Shown here piece after piece: positions 17,458 to 24,632 of a stretch of DNA of 58,805 nt. The position numbers and the translations under genes are program-made. Every line of letters begins with the position of its first letter. Positions within the stretch are counted from its first letter, which is position 1. The stretch comes from DATEOR01 sp046733475 (GTDB lineage Bacteria > Actinomycetota > Thermoleophilia > Gaiellales > Gaiellaceae). The notes beneath the pieces were generated by a model that did not search any database, was not told the DNA's origin, and saw only the letters and a list, made by a program, of their open reading frames with translations. The stretch is from NCBI GenBank assembly GCA_046733475.1, contig JBKPPF010000046.1, forward strand, positions 1 to 58,805. Reading direction: 5' to 3'.

Positions 17458-17970
17458 TTAGCGGAGAACGTGTTGGCGCCTGGGTGCGCGCGCCGTGGAC
17501 GCACGGGCGAGGCCAATGCGGCCGGTGCGCGCAAGTTCCTTGAGCCCGTGCGGGCGGACGAGCTCCTCGAAGGAGTCCAGCTCCTCCGGCGAGCCGACCA
17601 CCTCGAAGATGATCGCGTTCGGCCCGAGGTCCGCGACCCGGGCGTTGAAGACCTCGGCGAGGGCGAGCAGCTCGCCGCGCCGGTCGGCGGGCGCGTTGAC
17701 CTTGAGAAGGGCGAGCTCGCGCTCGATGGCTTCGCCCGGCTCGAGCTCGTTCACGCGCAGGACGTTGACGAGCTTGTGCATCTGCTTCTCGATCTGCTCG
17801 ATCGACTCCTGGGCGCAGTCGACTCTCAGGGTGATGCGCGAGACGTTCGGGCGCTCGGTCGGGCCGACCGCGAGGCTCTCGATGTTGAACCCGCGGCGGG
17901 CGAACATGTTCGAGACGCGGGCAAGTGCGCCTGGGCGATTTTCGACGAGGACGGAGAGCGTGTGCGTCAT
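17458..17970 (-). CDS. ilvN: Acetolactate synthase small (regulatory) subunit
   Basis: 170 residues from ATG 17970 (ATGA overlap with ilvB). N-terminal ACT domain HTLSVLVENRPGALARVSNMFARRGFNIESLAVG, then the ALS C-terminal domain (GRRGELLALAEVFNARVADLGPNAIIFEVVG shape). It binds valine and activates IlvB. The longer frame upstream is antisense-type noise inside ilvB. Confidence 0.96.
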   Translation of the reverse strand: MTHTLSVLVENRPGALARVSNMFARRGFNIESLAVGPTERPNVSRITLRVDCAQESIEQIEKQMHKLVNVLRVNELEPGEAIERELALLKVNAPADRRGELLALAEVFNARVADLGPNAIIFEVVGSPEELDSFEELVRPHGLKELARTGRIGLARASTARAPRRQHVLR

Positions 17971-19688
17971 GCCTCGACCCGCTCTTCGTCGGCGTCGAAC
18001 TCGAGCACGTCGAGCGCGGCGGCGCCCGCCGGGATCATCGGGAAGCATTTCTCCTCGGAATCGACCCGGGCGTCCACCACCGCCGTGCGGCCGCAAGCGA
18101 GAGCCTCCTCGAGCGCGGGCTCGAGCTCGTCCTCGGAGGAGACGGTGAAGCCGGCGGCGCCGTAGGCCTCGGCGAGCTGTGCGTAGTCGGGCACCTGGTG
18201 GGTCAGGTGCGTCTGTGCGAAGCGCTCGTCGTAGAACATCTCCTGCCACTGGCGCACCATCCCGAGCCAGCCGTTGTTCACGATCACGACGACGATCGGA
18301 AGGCCTTCGAGGGCGGAAGTCGCGAGCTCCTGGCACGTCATCTGGAAGCAGCCGTCGCCGTCCACGCAGACCACCGTCGTGTCGGGGCGCGCAGCCTTCG
18401 CGCCGACCGCGGCGGGGACGCCGTAGCCCATGGTCCCGAGCCCTCCGGAGGTGATGAAGGAGCGCGGTGTGTCACAGACGAGGTACTGCATCGCCCACAT
18501 CTGGTGCTGGCCCACGCCGGTCGTCCAGACGACGTCGTCGCGCCCGGCGGTGAGGTCGCGCAGGGACTCGAGCACGGTCTGGGGCTTGAGCGCGTCGCTC
18601 TTCGCGTAGCGGTACGGGAACTCCTCGCGCCAGCCGTCGATCTGCCGGCGCCAGGCCTCGGGCCCCTTGCCGTTCGAGGCGCGCAGCTTCCGCACCTGGC
18701 TGGCGAGCTCGCTCAGTGCGACTTTCAGTGGGCCGACGACGGGGATGTCCGCGCGGCGGAGCTTGCCGATCTCCGCCGAGTCGATGTCGAGGTGGATGAC
18801 CTTTGCGCCGGCCGCGAACGCGGAGAGCTTTCCGGTGACCCGGTCGTCGAAGCGCGAGCCGACGGCGACGAGGAGATCGCACTTGTTGATCGCCCAGTTC
18901 GCCCACTTGGAGCCGTGCATCCCGGGCGCCCCGTATGCGAGCGGATGCGAGTCGGGGAAGGCGCCCTTCGCCATGAGGGTCGTGATGACGGGGATGCCGC
19001 CGGCTTCGGCGAGCTCGCGGAGCTCCACGCAGGCGTCGGCGTTGATCGTCCCGCCGCCCACGTAGAGGACGGGCTTCTCGGCGGCGGCGAGCGCCTCCGC
19101 GGCCGCTGCGATCTGGCGCGGGTGCACGCGGACCGGGGGCTTCCAACCGGGGAGGTCGACGTCGTCCGGGTAGCGGAAGTCGAACTCGGTCTCCTGGACG
19201 TCCTTGGCGATGTCGACGTGGACCGGGCCGCTCCGCCCGGTCTGCGCGACGTGGAAGGCCGCCTTGAGGACTCCGGGCAGCTCCTCCACGTTCTGGACGA
19301 GCCAGGAGTGCTTGACGATCGGGAGCGTGATGCCGACGGCGTCCGTCTCCTGGAACGCGTCGGTGCCGATGAGGTTCGTGCGCACCTGGCCGGTGATGGC
19401 GACGAGCGGCGTCGAGTCCATCCACGCGTCGGCGATCGGAGTGACCAGGTTCGTGGCGCCGGGGCCGGACGTGGCGATTGCGACGCCGACCTTGCCCGAC
19501 GCGCGGGCATAACCCTCGGCCATGTGCCCGGCGCCCTGCTCGTGTCGCGCGAGGACGTGGCGGACGTTCGAGCCGCGTGCGAACGCGTCGTAGAGCGGAA
19601 GGATCGCGCCTCCCGGGATGCCGAAGGCGATGTCGACGCCCTCGGCTTCGAGCGAGCGCAGGATCGCGTCGGAGCCGAGCATCTTCAT
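17967..19688 (-). CDS. ilvB: Acetolactate synthase large (catalytic) subunit
   Basis: 573 residues. Thiamine-diphosphate enzyme forming acetolactate and acetohydroxybutyrate. Catalytic Glu in HVLARHEQGAGHMAEGYARA, FAD/ThDP core GSRFDDRVTGK and ThDP motif GDGCFQM ... NNGWLGMVRQWQ are all present. ATG 19688 overlaps the stop of the leuB-like gene (ATGA). Confidence 0.97.
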   Translation of the reverse strand: MKMLGSDAILRSLEAEGVDIAFGIPGGAILPLYDAFARGSNVRHVLARHEQGAGHMAEGYARASGKVGVAIATSGPGATNLVTPIADAWMDSTPLVAITGQVRTNLIGTDAFQETDAVGITLPIVKHSWLVQNVEELPGVLKAAFHVAQTGRSGPVHVDIAKDVQETEFDFRYPDDVDLPGWKPPVRVHPRQIAAAAEALAAAEKPVLYVGGGTINADACVELRELAEAGGIPVITTLMAKGAFPDSHPLAYGAPGMHGSKWANWAINKCDLLVAVGSRFDDRVTGKLSAFAAGAKVIHLDIDSAEIGKLRRADIPVVGPLKVALSELASQVRKLRASNGKGPEAWRRQIDGWREEFPYRYAKSDALKPQTVLESLRDLTAGRDDVVWTTGVGQHQMWAMQYLVCDTPRSFITSGGLGTMGYGVPAAVGAKAARPDTTVVCVDGDGCFQMTCQELATSALEGLPIVVVIVNNGWLGMVRQWQEMFYDERFAQTHLTHQVPDYAQLAEAYGAAGFTVSSEDELEPALEEALACGRTAVVDARVDSEEKCFPMIPAGAAALDVLEFDADEERVEA

Positions 19689-20614
19689 GCGGCGAACTCC
19701 GTGTCTCTCCGCGCCGAAGGCAGGCCGGCTAGGAGGACGTCCATGAACTGGCGGGTCGTGGCGGCAGCTCCGGTCACGACGATGTCCGCCGTTCGCACGC
19801 CGTCTCCGATCGCCCGGGAGACGCCGCGCTCGAGGGTTTCCGCGGCGGCGCGTTCGCCGAGCCCTTCGCCGAGCATGACCGAGGCGGCAAGGAGCATCGC
19901 CATCGGGTTGGCCACGCCCTGGCCCGCGATCTCGGGCGCCGAGCCGTGGGTCGGGCCGAAGATCCCCATGCCCTTCGCAGACATGCGGCCGGAGGCGACC
20001 ATGCGCACGTCCTCGTGCGCGAAAGCGGCCATGTTGGAGAGGGCTTCTGCGAAGACTTCCTGCGTCGCGATGACGTCGAAACGCCCCGGATCGGCCGCGA
20101 GGACGGGGAGGACGAGCTCGACGGGAACGTGCTCCACGATCACGCCCTCATGCCGTTCGGTGGCGGCCTGCACGGCTGCGAACCACTCCTGGCTCGTGCC
20201 GACGGAGGTCACCTTCGCCCGCCGCTCGCGTGCGAGCCGGAAGGCCCGCTCGATGGCGAGCTGCTCGGCGTCATCGACAACCGGGCTGACGAGCGCGACA
20301 TCGCCTTCTGGGGCGAGGCGCACGCGCGTCACGCGCCACGTGAGGTCGAGCTCCGCCTTCACGCCCTCGAGGGCGGGCTCGCGGGTGGCGGCGATCAGTA
20401 CCGCATCCGCCTCGCGGCATGCGGCACGCGTGGCGGGAGGGAGGGGGTGCCCGAAGCGGCGGACGGCGTCTCCTCCGAACGGGACGTGCGCCTCGTCGAC
20501 GGCGAACCCGTGCAGGCGCGAAACGGCCTCGACTGCGCGGCTGGCCTCGGCCATCAGCTCAGGGCCGATTCCGTCGCCGGCGAGACAGGCGATCTTGTAG
20601 CGACGGGCTCTCAT
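19685..20614 (-). CDS. Isopropylmalate/isocitrate dehydrogenase-family paralogue, probably not catalytic
   Basis: 309 residues, ATG 20614 overlapping the leuA stop. The fold is recognisable: ACLAGDGIGPELM at the start, and HGSAPEIAGQGVANPMAMLLAAS in the NAD region. Compared with the true LeuB at 10756-11715, however, the YFGER tyrosine loop is missing and the KANVL lysine is replaced in SVGTSQEWF. VDNAAMQL is replaced by VPVELVLPVL, and the metal-binding Asp pair of FGDILSDLA reads FAEALSNMA. By family knowledge such a protein should not decarboxylate isopropylmalate. A regulatory, structural or new catalytic role is possible. Position between leuA and ilvB with tight coupling argues against a dead gene. 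Confidence 0.85.
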   Translation of the reverse strand: MRARRYKIACLAGDGIGPELMAEASRAVEAVSRLHGFAVDEAHVPFGGDAVRRFGHPLPPATRAACREADAVLIAATREPALEGVKAELDLTWRVTRVRLAPEGDVALVSPVVDDAEQLAIERAFRLARERRAKVTSVGTSQEWFAAVQAATERHEGVIVEHVPVELVLPVLAADPGRFDVIATQEVFAEALSNMAAFAHEDVRMVASGRMSAKGMGIFGPTHGSAPEIAGQGVANPMAMLLAASVMLGEGLGERAAAETLERGVSRAIGDGVRTADIVVTGAAATTRQFMDVLLAGLPSARRDTEFAA

Positions 20615-21762
20615 GGGACGGCGGCCTCCCGTTCGAAGACGTCGTAAAGCGTGACCTGCCTACGTTGGTCGGCAAGCTGCTTGAAGCGCTTGAACGCTTC
20701 CTCCAGCTCGTCGCCTTCGATCTGGATGCCGGCCTCCGCGCACGCGAGCGCAAACGCGTGCCGGCCGGAGTGCTTTCCGAGCGGCAGCGTCATCACGAGC
20801 CCGAGCTCGGTCGGGTCCATGATCTGGTACGTGTCGGCGTCCTTCAGCATGCCGTCCTGGTGGATGCCGGCCTCGTGGGCGAACGCGTTCGCGCCCACGA
20901 TCGCCTTGCAGCGCTGAACGCTGTAGCCCGTCAGCCTCTCGACGAGATGCGAGGTCCTGCCGATCTCGCCGACGACGATGCCGGTCTCGGTCTCAAAGGA
21001 GTCGCGTCGAACACGAAGCGCCATGACGATCTCCTCGAGGGCCGCGTTCCCGGCTCGCTCGCCGAGCCCGTTGATGGTCGCCTCGATCTGGGTCGCGCCC
21101 GCTCGCACGGCCGCGAGCGAGTTGGCGACGGCGAGCCCGAGGTCGTTGTGGCAGTGGACGGAGAGGGAGACCTCCTCGAGTTCGGGGCAGAGGTGCTGGA
21201 CCTCGAGCAGAAAGCTCGCGTACTCCTCCGGGAGGCAGTAGCCGACCGTGTCGGGGAGGTTGATCGTGGTCGCGCCGGCCTCGATCGCGTCGCGGCACAC
21301 CTTGGCCACGAAGCGCGGGTCGGAGCGGGTCGCGTCCTCGCACGAGAACTCGACCTCGTCCGCCTTCGCGTTCGCGTAGCCGACGGCCCAGCGGGCCTGC
21401 TCGACCACCTCGGCGGGCTCGAGGCGGAGCTTCTTCTCCATGTGGATGGGGCTCGTCGCGATGAAAACGTGGATACGGGACCGGTTCGCGTCGGCGAGCG
21501 CCTCCGCGCTGGCGTCGATGTCTTCCTTGCGGGTGCGGGCGAGAGATGCCACCGCGGGTCGGTCGACCGCGGCCGCCACGGCCCTCACGCCCTCGAAGTC
21601 GCCCGGCGAGGAGACCGCGAAGCCGGCCTCGACGACGTCGACTCCGAGGCGCTCGAGCTGCGTGGCGATCTCCGCCTTCTCATGCGGCTGCAGCGCGATC
21701 CCCGGGGACTGCTCCCCGTCCCGCAGCGTCGTATCGAAGATGGTGATCCTGCGTGCTGCCAC
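20611..21762 (-). CDS. leuA: 2-isopropylmalate synthase, short form without regulatory domain
   Basis: 383 residues from GTG 21762, preceded by AAGGAGG at 5 bases. First committed step of leucine synthesis. TIM-barrel motifs: ITIFDTTLRDGEQSPG, HCHNDLGLAVANS and INGLGERAGNAALEEIVMAL, then the linker motif GANAFAHEAGIHQDGML. Canonical LeuA is ~510-560 residues with a C-terminal leucine-binding domain. Here the protein ends shortly after the linker helices (FKQLADQRRQVTLYDVF), so classical leucine feedback inhibition is not expected. Upstream lies the leader peptide and promoter. Confidence 0.94.
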   Translation of the reverse strand: MAARRITIFDTTLRDGEQSPGIALQPHEKAEIATQLERLGVDVVEAGFAVSSPGDFEGVRAVAAAVDRPAVASLARTRKEDIDASAEALADANRSRIHVFIATSPIHMEKKLRLEPAEVVEQARWAVGYANAKADEVEFSCEDATRSDPRFVAKVCRDAIEAGATTINLPDTVGYCLPEEYASFLLEVQHLCPELEEVSLSVHCHNDLGLAVANSLAAVRAGATQIEATINGLGERAGNAALEEIVMALRVRRDSFETETGIVVGEIGRTSHLVERLTGYSVQRCKAIVGANAFAHEAGIHQDGMLKDADTYQIMDPTELGLVMTLPLGKHSGRHAFALACAEAGIQIEGDELEEAFKRFKQLADQRRQVTLYDVFEREAAVP

Positions 21763-21781
21763 TGCTCCTCCTTCGGCGTCC

Positions 21782-21815
21782 CCGAAACGGAGACGCACCT
21801 CGGGTGTCGTTTCGG
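21782..21815 (-). promoter_or_regulatory. Hairpin between leader peptide and leuA
   Basis: CCGAAACG pairs with CGTTTCGG, and inside it CACC pairs with GGTG around a three-base loop. It ends 8 bases before the leuA ribosome site, where it could affect translation or act as an attenuator half. No T-run follows, so a simple intrinsic terminator is not supported. Confidence 0.5.
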
Positions 21816-21852
21816 TCGGCGTGTGCGCCACTAAAGGGCGCGTGGTCGCGTG

Positions 21853-21871
21853 CTCCCCCTTAGCGGGGGAG
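21853..21871 (-). promoter_or_regulatory. Perfect hairpin over the leader-peptide stop codon
   Basis: CTCCCCC pairs with GGGGGAG; the loop contains the TAA stop of the leader peptide. A ribosome stalled on the Ile/Leu codons just upstream would control whether this stem can form. Confidence 0.5.
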
Positions 21872-21964
21872 AATGGCGATAAGGAGAATGGCGATGAAGC
21901 CGAGCGACGCCAGGCCAACCAAACCGGTGGCGGGGAATGCTGTGGCGCGTGACCTCGACTGCAC
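21860..21964 (-). CDS. Candidate branched-chain leader peptide of the leu-ilv operon
   Basis: A 34-codon frame, GTG 21964 to TAA. Its tail reads GFIAILLIAILPR: four Ile and three Leu in ten codons, with further Leu and Val just before. It sits between a promoter-like sequence and leuA, with hairpins after it, as expected for ribosome-mediated attenuation of branched-chain operons (known in other actinobacteria for ilvB and leuA). No Shine-Dalgarno is seen; the start is near the predicted transcription start, so leaderless initiation is likely. Alternative: a single-helix membrane microprotein. Confidence 0.6.
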   Translation of the reverse strand: MQSRSRATAFPATGLVGLASLGFIAILLIAILPR

Positions 21965-21973
21965 GATTGGCCA

Positions 21974-22002
21974 AGTCTGCGCAAACCTCATGGGGCTGTC
22001 AA
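21974..22002 (-). promoter_or_regulatory. Promoter of the leuA-ilv-hom-thr operon
   Basis: On the minus strand a perfect -35 TTGACA (21997-22002) is followed after 17 bases by CAGACT (21974-21979), a weaker -10. The predicted start of transcription is a few bases before the leader-peptide GTG. Confidence 0.6.
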
Positions 22003-22006
22003 CCCC

Positions 22007-22492
22007 CTAAGGTGCGAGCTCGTGTTCCAACTGGCGCGCGAGATCGTCCACCCAAGGCGCCCTTTCCTGTACGTCCGACGCCCGCGCGACGGCCGAGCGC
22101 AGGTCGCGCGAGGCAGCCCGGCGGCCGCTCCCGAGCCGCCGCGCGCAGTAGACAGTGGCGCCGCGCCACGGCCCCCACGCGACGAGCGCGGCCCTGACCT
22201 CGAGCTTCTCCCCAGTCGCCGGCACCTCGACGACCATGGACCCGCGCGGGGCCACTGGATCGATTCCCGGGGTCGCGTCGGCAGGCCGCGAGCCGAAGGC
22301 GAGGATCATGGCGAGCGGGTTGCCGGGGAAGTTGGCCGGACGCTTGCGGTCTCCGACCGAGAGGCGCCGCTGGTGTTCGCAGCGTAGACAGCGCGCGTAC
22401 GCGCGCCAGCGGCCGGAAACCGCGTCGCGGTACGTGACCGATTCGTAGAGGTGGCCCGGCGGCCAGCCGAGCCAGCAGCCCATCTTTTGCAT
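22007..22492 (-). CDS. Hypothetical protein
   Basis: 161 residues from ATG 22492 with GGAG 5 bases upstream. It has an aromatic N-terminus (MGCWLGWPPGHLYESVTYRD), one CLRCEH cysteine pair, and a later VEVPATGEKLEVRAALVAWGPWRG segment. No family recognised; no signal peptide. The gene ends on top of the leu operon promoter region, in the same direction, so read-through into leuA is possible. Confidence 0.6.
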   Translation of the reverse strand: MQKMGCWLGWPPGHLYESVTYRDAVSGRWRAYARCLRCEHQRRLSVGDRKRPANFPGNPLAMILAFGSRPADATPGIDPVAPRGSMVVEVPATGEKLEVRAALVAWGPWRGATVYCARRLGSGRRAASRDLRSAVARASDVQERAPWVDDLARQLEHELAP

Positions 22493-22527
22493 CGTCACTC
22501 CATTAGACGTCGTCGCCTTCAGTTAGT

Positions 22528-24465
22528 GTGGCCGATCGGCCAGTGAGCGCCTTCGAGCGACAGCGAGGCGTCATCCGCCGGCGGCGACGTTCGCAGGGCC
22601 TGGAGCGGGTGCTCGGGACCCCGGCGCTCTTCTCGACGGCCTACGGCAACGTCGGCTCGTCCATCTACTACGCACTTGGCGTCACGGCAGCGTTCGCCCT
22701 CGGCCTGACCCCGCTCGTCTTCATCCTCGCCGGGATCATCTTCGCCGCGACCGCTGCGACCTACGCGGAGGGGACGGTCCGGTACCCGGAGGCCGGCGGG
22801 TCGTCGAGCTTCGCGCGCCACGCCTTCAACGAGCTCGTCAGCTTCGGCGCCGCGTGGGCCCAGATGCTGAACTACATCATCACGATCGCCATCTCGGCGT
22901 TCTTCGTCCCGCACTACCTCTCGATCTTCTGGCCGTCGCTTCGGGACAATCCCTGGGACATCGTCGTCGGCGCCGTCGTGATCGCCGCGCTCGTGCTCCT
23001 CAACATCATCGGGATCCAGGAGTCCGCGCGGATCAACATCCTGCTCGCGCTCGTCGACTTCGCCACGCAGCTTCTGCTCGTGGTCATCGGCTTCGTCCTC
23101 ATCTTCAGCCCGACGGTCCTGAAGGAAAACGTCCACTGGGGCGTGGCGCCGACCTGGAGCCAGTTCTTCCTCGCGATCCCGGTGGCGATGATCGCCTACA
23201 CGGGGATCGAGACGGTCTCCAACCTCGCGGAGGAGGCCCGCGACCCGCCGCGCTCGATTCCGGCCTCCATCCGCTTCGTCGCGCTGGCCGTCTTCGCCAT
23301 CTACTTCACGCTGCCCGCGATCGCGCTCTCGGCGTTGCCCGTCAGGCTCGTGGACGGCGAGTACCAGACGCTTCTCGGGCTTCCCCCGGAGGAGGGCGGC
23401 TTCGCCAACGACCCCGTGCTCGGTCTCGTCGAGAACCTCGGCATCTCCGGAACGGTGCTCGACGTCCTGAAGGTCTACGTCGGCATTCTCGCCGCGACGA
23501 TCCTGTTCATCGCCACGAACGCAGGCGTGATCGGCGCGTCCCGCATCACGTACGCGATGTCGCACTACCGGCAGCTCCCTGAGGTCTTTCGCCGGCTCCA
23601 CCCGCGCTTCAAGACACCGTGGCTTTCGCTGGTCGTCTTCGCGGGCATCGCCCCGATCGTCGTCCTCATCCCCGGGCAGCTCGACTTCCTCGGGACGATG
23701 TACTCGTTCGGCGCGATGCTCTCGTTCACGGTCGCGCACGCGTCGATCGTGGCGCTGCGCTACCGGCGCCGGGACGAGGAACTCGTCTACCGCGCGCGGC
23801 CGAATCTCCGGGTGCGTGGGGTCGAGTGGCCGCTCTTCGCGATCTTCGGCGGGATCGCCACCGCGCTCGCGTGGCTGACCGTGGTCATACAGACGCCTTT
23901 GACGCGCTATGCCGGCCTTGGCTGGCTCGTCCTCGGGTTCATCGTCTACTTCTTCTACCGCCGTACGATCGTGCGGGCGCCGCTGCTCGAGACGGTCCGC
24001 GCGCCGGCGCTGATCCTCGGCCCCTCCCTCGAGCTCCACTTCCGCACGATCCTCGTCCCGGTCGTGCGCAATGCCGAGTCGGAGGAGGCGCTCGTGGCCG
24101 CCGCACGGCTCGCGGCCGAGCGCCGCGCGACGATCGCGATCGTGCACGTCCTCGAGGTGCCGATGAACCTCTCGCTCGACGCCGAGCTCCCGGAGGACGA
24201 GGAACGTGCCTTCGAGCTTCTCGAGGAGGCACGCGCCTTCGTCGATGCCTACGGCGTGCGCGCAGTGACCAGGCTCGCCCGCGCACGGCGGGCCGGCCCC
24301 GCCATCGTCGAGGAGGCCGTGCGCCGCCAGGCGGAGCTCATCGTCATCGGCGCCCGGCGGCGAGTCGCCCGCGGCCGAACGCCCATCTTCGGCCGCACGG
24401 TCGACCACGTCCTGAAGGAAAGCCCCTGCCGCGTCCTCCTCGCGGCGGGGCGGAAGGCCGCGTGA
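22528..24465 (+). CDS. APC-superfamily permease fused to a universal-stress (USP) domain, copy 1
   Basis: 645 residues. The N-terminal ~460 residues form about twelve membrane helices. They begin with the APC motif FSTAYGNVGSSIYYALGVTAAFALGLTP, and the unwound substrate helix region is AYTGIETVSNLAEEARDP. The C-terminal ~150 residues are a cytosolic USP domain (FRTILVPVVRNAESEEALVAAARLA ... LIVIGARRR ... FGRTVDHVLKESPCRVLLAA) with an ATP-type glycine loop. The first of five co-directional, mostly overlapping genes. The substrate could be an amino acid or a cation. The TrkA partners downstream favour a nucleotide-gated transporter, by inference. Confidence 0.88.
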   Translation: MADRPVSAFERQRGVIRRRRRSQGLERVLGTPALFSTAYGNVGSSIYYALGVTAAFALGLTPLVFILAGIIFAATAATYAEGTVRYPEAGGSSSFARHAFNELVSFGAAWAQMLNYIITIAISAFFVPHYLSIFWPSLRDNPWDIVVGAVVIAALVLLNIIGIQESARINILLALVDFATQLLLVVIGFVLIFSPTVLKENVHWGVAPTWSQFFLAIPVAMIAYTGIETVSNLAEEARDPPRSIPASIRFVALAVFAIYFTLPAIALSALPVRLVDGEYQTLLGLPPEEGGFANDPVLGLVENLGISGTVLDVLKVYVGILAATILFIATNAGVIGASRITYAMSHYRQLPEVFRRLHPRFKTPWLSLVVFAGIAPIVVLIPGQLDFLGTMYSFGAMLSFTVAHASIVALRYRRRDEELVYRARPNLRVRGVEWPLFAIFGGIATALAWLTVVIQTPLTRYAGLGWLVLGFIVYFFYRRTIVRAPLLETVRAPALILGPSLELHFRTILVPVVRNAESEEALVAAARLAAERRATIAIVHVLEVPMNLSLDAELPEDEERAFELLEEARAFVDAYGVRAVTRLARARRAGPAIVEEAVRRQAELIVIGARRRVARGRTPIFGRTVDHVLKESPCRVLLAAGRKAA

Positions 24466-24632
24466 CCCCCGAGCTGCGCCGGCGGACGACGGCGGTCCTC
24501 TCGAGCCTCATGGTGGTGCTCGGGATCGCTCTCTGCGTGGAGACCGCGCTCGCCGGTGGTGGGATCGGCTTCCTCTTCGGCGCCCTGCTCGCCCTTGCCG
24601 GCGCCGGCCGTCTGTACGTTTCGTTTCGGTAA
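24462..24632 (+). CDS. Small two-helix membrane protein
   Basis: 56 residues from GTG 24462, overlapping the permease stop (GTGA), with its own TAA overlapping the next ATG (TAATG). Two hydrophobic helices: VLSSLMVVLGIALCVETALAG and IGFLFGALLALAGAGRLYV. Tight coupling between two permease genes suggests an accessory subunit. Confidence 0.7.
   Translation: MTPELRRRTTAVLSSLMVVLGIALCVETALAGGGIGFLFGALLALAGAGRLYVSFR

Noticed and set aside
17925..20600. A very long plus-strand frame (891 codons) opposite ilvB and the leuB-like gene
   Set aside because: GC-rich third positions create long antisense frames; its composition is Arg/Val/Gly/Asp-rich without domains, while the minus strand has clear enzymes.
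22519..24408. A 629-codon minus-strand frame opposite the first APC permease
   Set aside because: Low-complexity Asp/Glu/Arg repeats typical of antisense frames; the plus strand has a clear transporter-USP protein.
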